Positions 52,901 to 60,172 of a DNA stretch of 64,000 nucleotides are shown piece after piece. Below the pieces are notes generated by a model. It saw nothing but the letters and a program-made list of their open reading frames with translations, was not told the origin of the DNA and did no database searches. The stretch's first letter is position 1, and the number at the start of each line of letters is the position of its first letter. The DNA comes from CAYNRA01 sp046293395 (GTDB lineage: Bacteria > Bacteroidota > Bacteroidia > Cytophagales > Spirosomataceae). Position numbers and translations under genes: made by a program. Location of the stretch: assembly GCA_046293395.1 (NCBI GenBank), contig JBKBOU010000001.1, forward strand, positions 806,001 through 870,000, written 5' to 3'.

Positions 52901-53035
52901 GTCGTCATCGGAGGATTATTATTCTCTTTAATTCTTACACTTTACGTGATTCCGAGTATGTATATCTACCTCAGCAGACCAAAGAATTTTGATAAAATGA
53001 AAGAAATTGAGGCACTAGCTGAAGACGTAGCCTAA
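49940..53035 (+). CDS. RND efflux inner-membrane transporter (HAE1 type)
   Basis: Proton-driven inner-membrane pump of 1031 aa, with the two-fold architecture of AcrB-like transporters: an N-terminal helix (15-35), a large periplasmic loop, helices 2-6 around 335-560 with the proton-relay TGLVVDDGIVVTENI (two aspartates), and a second half ending with LIGLVTKNGILIVEFAN. Typical HAE1 features point to hydrophobic or amphiphilic compounds rather than metals. It is cotranscribed with its adaptor (3 nt) and TolC-like channel (20 nt). The actual substrate range cannot be read from the sequence. Confidence 0.95.
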   Translation: MSLSTTSIKRPVLAIVMNLMIIIFGVIGYQFLGVREFPSIDPPIVTVRTNYPGANADIIESQITEPLEKALNSVEGIRSVSSASNQGSSNITIEFNLNVDMERAANDVRDKVSSAVALLPRDIDGLPIVQKSDADGEAIISMTLQSNSRSILEISDYAENVISPRFETIEGVSGIRIWGFKRFSMRLWMDPAKMSALKITTQDIKQALDRENIELPSGKLQGNTTELTVKTVGRFTNEEDFNNMIIRNEAERVVRFRDVGYAILGAENEETILRWNGEPMVGIAISPQPGSNYLEIAKEVYKRADEIKAGLPKDYKMETILDYTTFISQSVTEVAETLLIAIVLVVLIIFLFFRDWIVAVRPLIDIPVSLIGTFFIMYILGFSVNVLTLLAIVLATGLVVDDGIVVTENIYKKIEEGMNPIEAAIKGSNEIIFAVLSTSITLAAVFLPVIFMEGFVGKLFREFGIVLASAVLISAFVSLTLTPMLNAYLIRKDSKKSKFYVATEPFFERFEMNYKNSLVGFLQKRWLVLPILVVTAGMIYYFGKQLKSELAPLDDRSQLQISMSGPEGSSYEFMDRYIQQVAQMIQDSIPERNGVLTVSAPGFAGSGGANTGFGRITLQDKLTRKGRSQSEIAAYLNANIKKIPDGRAFINEQQTISVNKRGGLPVQYVIQAPNFAKLREYLPTFMEKVQEHPTFSVSDVNLKFSKPELTIQIDREKAKSMGVSVADVAQTMQLAFAGQRFSYFNMNGRQYQVIGQFDRGNRNEPLDLKSSYVKNNAGELIQLDNIVRAEEQSSPPQLYHYDRYMSATISAGLAPGKTISDGIAAMDEIRESLNDPAIRTTLTGSSRDFAESSSNTLFSFLLALLLVYLILAAQFESFIDPLIIMFTVPLALAGAIFSLWYFDQTLNIFSQIGIIMLIGLVTKNGILIVEFANQLREKGMELKEAALEASSLRLRPILMTTLATALGALPIATAFGAAGESRKSMGIVVIGGLLFSLILTLYVIPSMYIYLSRPKNFDKMKEIEALAEDVA

Positions 53036-53055
53036 TTATTGAAGAAAGAAAAAGA

Positions 53056-54375
53056 ATGAAAAAAAATAGCTTATTTAGATTCGTACTCGGTGCTTCACTC
53101 GGATGGCTTTTGTGTCATCCGAGCAAAGCACAAACGACTGTTTTATCTTTGGATGACGCCATTGAACAAGGGTTAAAGGCTAATTTTAACGTCCAAATTG
53201 CCCAAAAAAACGAGGATATTACAACCCTTCAGATTTACAAAGGAAACGCGGGTATGTTACCAACCATCTTGGCAAATGCCGCATTTGGGTCTAGTTTTAA
53301 CTATGTAAATCAATCGTTTTTTGATGACCGAAAAATCAATCGGTTCGGTCGTCAATTCTCACCAAGTACCAATGTTACTTTAGCTTGGACGCTCTACGAT
53401 GGGAAATTAATGCAGGCTAACTTTGATGCGCTCCAAACACAAGGGCAACAGGCAAAACAACAAACCCAATTGGCTGTTCAAAACACAATCAGCCAGATTA
53501 TGTCCACGTATTTTGATATACTCCGCCAGAAACAATCTGTCGAATTTCTACAAACAATTATCAAATACTACGACGAACGATTGCTCATTACGGAACAAAG
53601 ATGGCAAATTGGACGTGCGTCTAAATTAGACTATCTACAGTCGAAAACCGACTTAACCACGCAATTATTGGAACTTACTCAAGCTAAGAATTTACTTGCA
53701 AGCGCAAAAATTAGGTTGAATACCTTATTGAATAGAGATACAACCTTGGATTTTGATGTTCGGGATGTCCCTTCGTTTCGATCAGATTATCCTATCAATC
53801 AACTCATTGAGCAAGCGAAAACGAGTAATCCTGAATTGCTCATTCTTCAAAAATCAATCGAATTAGGGAGCATCGCCGAAAAACAAGCGCTATCGTTCAC
53901 ACTTCCTCGCCTATCTCTCAATTCATCGTTCGGTTATTCCTCCACAAACAACAACGCCGGTTTAATCGTGCTGAATCAAAACGTAGGATTAAATGCAGGA
54001 CTTACGTTATCTTGGTCTGTTTTTGATGGGCAACGCATTCGTCGCAATATCGAAACAGCAAAATTAAGAACCGAACTGGCAAAAGAGCAAAAAGCCAATA
54101 TTTTCAATCAGATTTTGGGAGATTTATCCACGACGTACAACCAGTTCAAGGCAGATCAAGAATTGCTTGCCATCGAGGAAGAAAACAGAGCATTGGCAGA
54201 GGAAAATTTAACCATTTCTCTTGAAAAATACCGCTTGGGAAGTTCGACAATTCTGGAGTTAAGTGACGCACAAAGACGGTTTGACACGTCTCTCAACAGA
54301 CTTGTTAATGCACGTTACAACGTAAAAATCTCAGAGCTAGAACTTCTACGATTGAGTGGCGAACTAATTAAATAA
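53056..54375 (+). CDS. TolC family outer membrane channel
   Basis: Outer-membrane component of the tripartite efflux system. A signal peptide (residues 1-25, ending SKAQ) is followed by two repeats of the TolC fold: long amphipathic alpha-helices rich in Gln, Ala and Glu, with LDDAIEQGLKANFNVQIAQ at the start and QRRFDTSLNRLVNARYNVKISE near the end. The length of 439 aa is typical for the family. It is the last gene of the operon and is followed by a strong terminator. Confidence 0.93.
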   Translation: MKKNSLFRFVLGASLGWLLCHPSKAQTTVLSLDDAIEQGLKANFNVQIAQKNEDITTLQIYKGNAGMLPTILANAAFGSSFNYVNQSFFDDRKINRFGRQFSPSTNVTLAWTLYDGKLMQANFDALQTQGQQAKQQTQLAVQNTISQIMSTYFDILRQKQSVEFLQTIIKYYDERLLITEQRWQIGRASKLDYLQSKTDLTTQLLELTQAKNLLASAKIRLNTLLNRDTTLDFDVRDVPSFRSDYPINQLIEQAKTSNPELLILQKSIELGSIAEKQALSFTLPRLSLNSSFGYSSTNNNAGLIVLNQNVGLNAGLTLSWSVFDGQRIRRNIETAKLRTELAKEQKANIFNQILGDLSTTYNQFKADQELLAIEEENRALAEENLTISLEKYRLGSSTILELSDAQRRFDTSLNRLVNARYNVKISELELLRLSGELIK

Positions 54376-54393
54376 ACCATTCAATTTGTATAG

Positions 54394-54430
54394 AAAAAGC
54401 CGCAAAAAAATTCTCTTTTGCGGCTTTTTT
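54394..54430. terminator. Bidirectional terminator after the efflux operon
   Basis: 14-bp perfect stem AAAAAGCCGCAAAA (54394-54407) with 54416-54429, 8-nt loop and flanking T/A runs. It ends the efflux operon (plus) and the convergent PolX-like gene (minus). Confidence 0.9.
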
Positions 54431-54451
54431 GTGTGATTATTTGTATGCGTA

Positions 54452-56137
54452 TCAACTTTTCTTTTTAGTCCATAAATCCTGCTCAATTTCGGTCAATGAA
54501 AGCGCATTATATGTATTTTTGGCGAGTAAACCTGCCTTTCTAGCCACCGCAACACCGTATTTCATATCGAAGAATCCCTCCATTTCGTGTGCATCTGGGT
54601 TAATGCTAATTTTCACTCCTTTTTCCATACAATACGGAATCCAACGCCAATCTAAATCAAGACGATAAGGACTTGCATTTAACTCCATAGTTACTTGGTA
54701 AGCAGCGCAAGCGTCAATAATTGCCTTATAATCAATTGGATACCCTTTCCTTGATAGTAATAAACGCCCGGTCGGATGTCCTAAAATAGTAGTAGCAGGA
54801 TGCGCAATAGCTTTGATGAGCCTGTCTGTCGCCTTAACGATATCCATCGACAAATTTTGGTGTACAGACGCGACTACATAGTCAAACCCAGCAAGGAGTT
54901 CGTCTGGATAATCAAGCGAGCCATCTCCCAAAATATCGGACTCTATTCCTTTTAAAATCTTAAAATCTGTCCATTCTGTATTCAGTGCGTCAATTTCTGC
55001 CCATTGTGCCTTGACTCTATCTGGCGACAATCCATTTGCATAAGCAGCCGTTTGTGAGTGATCGGCAATCCCGAAATAAGAAAGTCCCAAACTGCGGCAA
55101 AATTCAGCCATTTCACGCAGAGAATGCTTTCCGTCTGAGTACGTCGAATGATTATGCAGTGTTCCTTTCAGCGACTCCCATGTCACCAATTCCTCTATTG
55201 CATGTTCTTTTGCCCACGCCCATTCATACAAACCTTCCCGCATTTCTGGTAAAATATACGGCAAAGAAAGTGCATCGTAATACTCTTTTTCGTCCATTCG
55301 AGGAGAATCTATATTCAAAGCCTCTTGTAGAGTTTTACCAGTAGGAGAAACATACGATAAATGGTCAATATGTGCAGTTAATTGAAGTTTAGTTGCTACA
55401 AATTGAGACGGCGAGACGGCATGAATTTCAACTAAAATCTGATTTTCCTTGAATTTTCCACGCCAAATAAACGGTTGAGAAATCAATAAATCTTCCACAA
55501 AATCAGGATGCGAAATCGTAATAGGCATTGAAACATCCTGTACAACTACCAATTGAATAGACGAAGCCACCTCACAATTCCGGGCAACTTCTCCAACGAT
55601 TTCAATTTGAGTAAAAAAGGGAATGAGTGAATCCCGAATATCCAGTGCCAAGTCAGCGGCTTTATTGATTCGGAGTTTACCCGCTTGACTTTGCAAGAAT
55701 GCAAGAGAGGTCAAAATGGCTTCTTGCGTCTTAGTTCCGAAGCCTTTTACGGTAGCAATTAGCCCATTTTCACAAGCAATTTGAAGATCATTGAGGTTAT
55801 CAATACCAAGTTCTTTCCAGAGAATTTTAATCTTTTTAACACCCAATCCTTTGATTTTGAATAAATCCAATAGCCCCTCCGGTGTTTGGAGAATCAAGTC
55901 GTTCAATTCTTTCAATTGCCCCGTTTCGACCAATTCCCGAATAGTTTGAGCGACTAATTTTCCAACGCCTTGTATGCTCGTCAACTCTTGGAATGACATA
56001 GCGGCGAGCGGTTCAAGGACTTTGCCCAAAGAGAAAGAAAGCGCACCATACGTCTTGACACGATTGGCGTCACCGTCATGCAACTCAAGAAGCTTAGCAG
56101 TTATTTCTAGGGTATCTAGTATGTCAGAGTTTGTCAT
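54452..56137 (-). CDS. PolX-like PHP domain protein with degenerate polymerase site
   Basis: The order of domains is that of bacterial PolX: helix-hairpin-helix repeats (about 50-140), a polymerase beta-like region (155-300) and a PHP phosphoesterase domain (320-561). The PHP metal ligands look complete: H328, H330, D359, E399, H426, H454, D515, H517. The polymerase site is not: where PolX has GSxRR...GDxDLV this protein has GEVARN (182-187) and SSIQLV (192-197), and the third Asp position reads VEIH (236-239), so the three catalytic Asp are Ser, Gln and Glu. It is therefore likely a 3'-5' exonuclease or phosphoesterase rather than a polymerase. The genes on both sides do not suggest a role. 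Confidence 0.86.
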   Translation of the reverse strand: MTNSDILDTLEITAKLLELHDGDANRVKTYGALSFSLGKVLEPLAAMSFQELTSIQGVGKLVAQTIRELVETGQLKELNDLILQTPEGLLDLFKIKGLGVKKIKILWKELGIDNLNDLQIACENGLIATVKGFGTKTQEAILTSLAFLQSQAGKLRINKAADLALDIRDSLIPFFTQIEIVGEVARNCEVASSIQLVVVQDVSMPITISHPDFVEDLLISQPFIWRGKFKENQILVEIHAVSPSQFVATKLQLTAHIDHLSYVSPTGKTLQEALNIDSPRMDEKEYYDALSLPYILPEMREGLYEWAWAKEHAIEELVTWESLKGTLHNHSTYSDGKHSLREMAEFCRSLGLSYFGIADHSQTAAYANGLSPDRVKAQWAEIDALNTEWTDFKILKGIESDILGDGSLDYPDELLAGFDYVVASVHQNLSMDIVKATDRLIKAIAHPATTILGHPTGRLLLSRKGYPIDYKAIIDACAAYQVTMELNASPYRLDLDWRWIPYCMEKGVKISINPDAHEMEGFFDMKYGVAVARKAGLLAKNTYNALSLTEIEQDLWTKKKS

Positions 56138-56145
56138 TTTTTTAG

Positions 56146-56153
56146 TAGCTTTG
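56146..56153 (+). promoter_or_regulatory. Bacteroidetes -7 box for the amino-acid permease
   Basis: TAGCTTTG matches TAnnTTTG and lies 41 nt before the ATG at 56195, in the 57-nt divergent spacer with the PolX-like gene. Confidence 0.45.
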
Positions 56154-56194
56154 AAGCCTAAACTTGAAAGAAAACCCTAAATTAAGGTCATTCC

Positions 56195-57853
56195 ATGAAT
56201 AATTCGTTGTTTCGGAGAAAAAATATCAACCAAGCCGTTCAGGAGCTGGAGGGCGGAAATGGGCTACTCAAAACCCTTGGACTAAGAGATTTAGTTTCCT
56301 TCGGGATTGCGGCAATCATTGGTGCGGGTATATTTAGCACAATTGGTTTAGCTAGTTATAACGGCGGACCTGCGGTTTCACTGCTCTTCGTTTTTGTTGC
56401 CATAGCATGTATTTTTACGGCACTATGTTACGCCCAATTTGCTTCCATGGTACCTGTGTCTGGGAGTGCCTACACGTATGCGTACGTTTCTTTTGGTGAA
56501 TTATTCGCCTGGATTATTGGTTGGGCGCTTATTCTTGAGTACGCGGTTTCAAATATGGTGGTAGCGATTTCATGGTCTGAGTATTTTACCTCCATGTTAG
56601 CTGGATTTGGTATCATTTGGCCTGCATACTTAGCCATTGACCCAGGAACGGCAAAAACTGCATACGAGACACTTCAAGCTGCGCTGGCTTCTGGTACTGC
56701 CCAAGGTTTACCGCTCAAGACAATCACCTCCGCCGAAGCATATACATTAGCACCTGAACTTTTTGGTCTTAAAATACTTTTTGACTTACCCGCCGGACTT
56801 GTTACTTTACTAATAACGAGCTTGGTGTATGTCGGAATAAAAGAATCAAGAACGGCTAGTAATCTGTTGGTTATTCTCAAATTAGGGGTTATTTTTCTTG
56901 TAATTATTGGAGGTGCTTTTTTCATCAAACCTGAAAACTGGTCTCCGTTCGCTCCCAACGGCATTGATGGTGTTTTAAGCGGTGTGGCGGCTGTCTTTTT
57001 TGCCTTTATTGGTTTTGACTCCATCTCTACAACTGCCGAAGAATGCAAAGACCCACAGCGAGATTTACCCAAAGCTATGCTGCTCGTTTTATTAATTTGT
57101 ACTGTCTTGTATGTTATTATTTCACTTGTATTAACGGGGATGGTTAGCTACAAAGAATTAAACGTAGAAGACCCACTTGCTTATGTTTTCTCCTTGGTAG
57201 GAATGGACTTTGTAGCGGGTGTAATCTCTGTGAGTGCCGTAGTTGCTATTACAAGTGCCTTGCTTGTTTATCAATTAGGGCAGCCACGTATCTGGATGAC
57301 CATGAGCCGTGACGGGCTGCTTTGGAAGAAATTCCAGACCATTCACCCCAAATACCAAACACCTAGTTTTGCAACTATCGTAACTGGTTTCTTCGTTGGT
57401 GTTCCTGCTTTATTTCTTGACTTAAACCTATTTGTTGACCTCACAAGCGTTGGGACTTTCTTTGCCTTTATTCTTGTTTGTGCAGGCGTTATTTACCTCG
57501 ATTATACAGGTGAGTCTCAGAAAGCGAAATTTAAAATACCATATATCAATGGTAAATACATTGTCGGCACTCTGTTTGTCATTGCAATAGCATACGCTGT
57601 TTACTCCGGTAGCTTCATCACTATGATTCAAAGCAAACCACTCATGGTTCTATTTTGGGCAACTTGGCTTGGTCTATCTATCCTCAGTTTCCGAATTAAT
57701 ACGTCTCTTTTTCCTGTTTGTGGCGTTTTGACAAACCTTTATTTAATGACAGAGCTGGGTTGGTCAAACTGGAGAATGTTTATTATTTGGCTCGCAATTG
57801 GGCTCGTTATTTATTTCATGTATGGAAATAAACACTCCAAATTAGCTAAATAA
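56195..57853 (+). CDS. APC superfamily amino-acid permease
   Basis: Secondary transporter of 552 aa with about 12-14 hydrophobic segments. The family signature GIAAIIGAGIFSTIG lies near residue 37, followed by FTALCYAQFASMVPVSGSAYTYAY and FAFIGFDSISTTAEECKDPQRDLP, which are characteristic of the cationic amino acid transporter (CAT/YfnA-like) branch. A longer loop (about 145-195) between the early segments is predicted. Arginine, lysine or a neutral amino acid are possible substrates. It is monocistronic with a strong terminator downstream. Confidence 0.9.
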   Translation: MNNSLFRRKNINQAVQELEGGNGLLKTLGLRDLVSFGIAAIIGAGIFSTIGLASYNGGPAVSLLFVFVAIACIFTALCYAQFASMVPVSGSAYTYAYVSFGELFAWIIGWALILEYAVSNMVVAISWSEYFTSMLAGFGIIWPAYLAIDPGTAKTAYETLQAALASGTAQGLPLKTITSAEAYTLAPELFGLKILFDLPAGLVTLLITSLVYVGIKESRTASNLLVILKLGVIFLVIIGGAFFIKPENWSPFAPNGIDGVLSGVAAVFFAFIGFDSISTTAEECKDPQRDLPKAMLLVLLICTVLYVIISLVLTGMVSYKELNVEDPLAYVFSLVGMDFVAGVISVSAVVAITSALLVYQLGQPRIWMTMSRDGLLWKKFQTIHPKYQTPSFATIVTGFFVGVPALFLDLNLFVDLTSVGTFFAFILVCAGVIYLDYTGESQKAKFKIPYINGKYIVGTLFVIAIAYAVYSGSFITMIQSKPLMVLFWATWLGLSILSFRINTSLFPVCGVLTNLYLMTELGWSNWRMFIIWLAIGLVIYFMYGNKHSKLAK

Positions 57854-57871
57854 AAAAAGTACTTTAAAATG

Positions 57872-57908
57872 AAAAAGGAGTATATCTGTGGCAGATGTAC
57901 TCCTTTTT
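57872..57908 (+). terminator. Terminator of the amino-acid permease
   Basis: 17-bp stem with a single T-G pair (57872-57888 with 57892-57908), 3-nt loop TGG and a run of five T at the end. It lies 18 nt after the permease stop. Confidence 0.88.
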
Positions 57909-58007
57909 GGTTGTGCATAATCTGACAATCTGACAGCCTTTTTTACAATGGAACATCATTTGATTCCTTGGTTTCCATTGATTATTCACATTAATTCATA
58001 TTAAAAA

Positions 58008-59822
58008 ATGGTTGCAGAAAAAGGTACAATATCGATTAACACGGAAAATATTTTTCCCATTATCAAGAAATTCCTTTACTCGGATAACGAAATTTTCCTT
58101 CGTGAATTGGTTTCTAATGCGGTGGATGCAACGCAAAAAATCAAAAAATTATCCTCTATTGGGCAATACAACGGAGAACTCGGCGACTTAACCATCAAAG
58201 TAGCCATCGACGAAGAAAACAAAACCATTACCATCTCGGACAAGGGTTTGGGTATGACTGCTGAGGAAGTAAAGAAATACATTAACCAAATTGCGTTTTC
58301 TGGTGCGAAAGAATTTGTAGAGAAATTCAAGGAAGATGGAGATAAAAACCAAATTATTGGTCAATTTGGTTTAGGTTTCTACTCCGCCTACATGGTTGCC
58401 AAAGAGGTGGAAATCATCACGAAATCTTACCAAGAAGAACCTGCCGTCCGTTGGATTTGTGATGGCTCAACCACTTTTGAAATCTCAGAAGCTACAAAAG
58501 AATCTCGTGGAACAGACATCATCTTACACATTGCAGACGATGCCGAAGAGTTCTTAGAAGAGTTCAAAATTGAACAAATATTAGAAAAATACGGCAAATT
58601 CTTGCCTGTTCCAATTGAGTTTAAAGAAAAGGTCATCAACAATCCATCTCCTATTTGGACAAAAAATCCAAGTGAATTAACCGATGAGGACTACAAGGCA
58701 TTTTACAAAGAGTTGTATCCTTTTAGCGAAGATCCACTTTTCTGGATTCACTTAAATGTTGATTATCCTTTCAACTTAACGGGTGTGTTGTACTTCCCAA
58801 AAATCAAGAAAGATTTCCAACTCAATCGCGAAAAAATTCAATTATACAGCCGTCAAGTTTTCATTACTGACGATGTAAAAGATGTTGTACCGGATTTCCT
58901 TCAGTTGTTGCACGGTGTCATTGACTCGCCAGATATTCCATTGAACGTTTCGCGCTCATACTTGCAAGCAGACGGGAATGTACGCAAAATCAATACACAT
59001 ATTACAAAGAAAGTTGCCGATAAATTGAGCGAACTTTTCTACCAAGACCGTGCTGGATTTGAGCAAAAATGGGAAAGTATCGGCTTGTTCGTCAAATACG
59101 GAATCATTTCTGATGAGAAATTCTATGAGCGCGCAAAGGATTTTATCCTTTTGAAAAACACATCAGGCAACTATTTTACGACCGAAGAATACCGCAAACA
59201 TATCGAGACACTTCAACTCGACAAAGACAACAAATTGGTTGTTCTCTATGCTTCCGACGTTAAAAAACAAGATGCTTACATTGCAGGTGCAGCTAAACGC
59301 TCGTTTGATGTTGCCGTTTTCGATGATATTTTGGATCCTCATTTTATCAATACGCTCGAAGCTAAACTAGAAAATGTGAGTTTCAAACGAGTAGATGCAG
59401 ATACATTCGACAAACTGATTGACAAAGGTTTACCTCCTTCTCTTGTTCTTTCAGATGAGGAAAAAACGAGCATTGAAGAAACATTCAAAGGCGTTGCGGG
59501 CTCAAATACGGTACAAGTTGAGGCACTTGCACCTGATGAACTTCCGGTTTCTATTGTGATGGCAGAGTTTGTGCGACGCTGGCAAGAAATGTCTAAACTG
59601 AACGGGCAAGCAGATATGTTTGGTGGCATGATGCCGTCAACTTATACCCTTGTTGTCAATGGAAACCATCCACTGATTGGTAAAATCGCGCAAGAATCTG
59701 ACGCGGAGAAAAAATCTAATTTGGCTAAACAATTGCACGATTTGGCTTTGCTTTCACAAGGGTTGCTTGAAGGCAAAGAGCTAACTCAATTTATTGAGCG
59801 AAGCGTTCAAACGCTCAGCTAA
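58008..59822 (+). CDS. htpG: Molecular chaperone HtpG (Hsp90)
   Basis: ATP-dependent cytoplasmic chaperone. The N-terminal GHKL ATPase has FLRELVSNAVDA (metal-binding Asn/Asp), DKGLGM and FGLGFYS; the middle domain has LNVSRSYLQ; the C-terminal dimerisation domain ends near residue 604. The length is close to the usual 600-630 aa. It is monocistronic with a shared terminator behind it. No CIRCE-like inverted repeat was noticed in its 100-nt upstream spacer. Confidence 0.97.
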   Translation: MVAEKGTISINTENIFPIIKKFLYSDNEIFLRELVSNAVDATQKIKKLSSIGQYNGELGDLTIKVAIDEENKTITISDKGLGMTAEEVKKYINQIAFSGAKEFVEKFKEDGDKNQIIGQFGLGFYSAYMVAKEVEIITKSYQEEPAVRWICDGSTTFEISEATKESRGTDIILHIADDAEEFLEEFKIEQILEKYGKFLPVPIEFKEKVINNPSPIWTKNPSELTDEDYKAFYKELYPFSEDPLFWIHLNVDYPFNLTGVLYFPKIKKDFQLNREKIQLYSRQVFITDDVKDVVPDFLQLLHGVIDSPDIPLNVSRSYLQADGNVRKINTHITKKVADKLSELFYQDRAGFEQKWESIGLFVKYGIISDEKFYERAKDFILLKNTSGNYFTTEEYRKHIETLQLDKDNKLVVLYASDVKKQDAYIAGAAKRSFDVAVFDDILDPHFINTLEAKLENVSFKRVDADTFDKLIDKGLPPSLVLSDEEKTSIEETFKGVAGSNTVQVEALAPDELPVSIVMAEFVRRWQEMSKLNGQADMFGGMMPSTYTLVVNGNHPLIGKIAQESDAEKKSNLAKQLHDLALLSQGLLEGKELTQFIERSVQTLS

Positions 59823-59841
59823 TGAAAATCTGTTTGCAGAT

Positions 59842-59882
59842 AAATAACAAACGCCTTGATTAATTCGAGGCGTTTGTTATTT
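59842..59882. terminator. Convergent terminator of htpG and the 78-aa gene
   Basis: A 15-bp perfect stem AAATAACAAACGCCT (59842-59856) with 59868-59882, extendable by a wobble pair and two more pairs to a 5-nt loop. The loop and right arm contain the stop codon and last codons of the minus-strand gene. Confidence 0.8.
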
Positions 59883-60096
59883 CGTCATCTCCACTTTGCG
59901 CTGACCGATACAAAGACGTAATGGTCGCCATTTCTTTTACGAGAAAAAGTTGCAATTCTTCGTTGAAAATCACTTTCTCTTTTTCTGGCAGATTAGCGTA
60001 TAAATCCTTCAATTCTTGGTTAATCGACTTTTTCTCCTCTTCCGTAGAGGCGTTCATGGAACGGATGTGGAAAGCCTTAAAATTGTATTTTGCCAT
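59860..60096 (-). CDS. Small helical protein of unknown function
   Basis: 78 aa, not recognised. The sequence is rich in Glu and Lys and predicted to be mostly alpha-helical (STEEEKKSINQELKDLYANL, PEKEKVIFNEELQLFLVKEM), with an N-terminal KYNFKAFHIRSMNAS. No signal, membrane segment or known motif is seen. It looks like a real gene because it is the only sensible frame in the space between htpG and the surface protein, it starts with ATG after an A-rich leader, and a terminator matches its end. Confidence 0.65.
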   Translation of the reverse strand: MAKYNFKAFHIRSMNASTEEEKKSINQELKDLYANLPEKEKVIFNEELQLFLVKEMATITSLYRSAQSGDDEITNASN

Positions 60097-60172
60097 TTGC
60101 GTAGTTTTTTACAAAATAAATAGATTCCGCAGTAGAACTTTCAAGAAATAACCAAATTTTTCAAAGAAATAA

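Noticed and set aside
57918..57938. Short direct repeat AATCTGAC AATCTGAC upstream of htpG
   Set aside because: Only two copies of 8 nt in an A+T-rich spacer; probably chance, not an operator.
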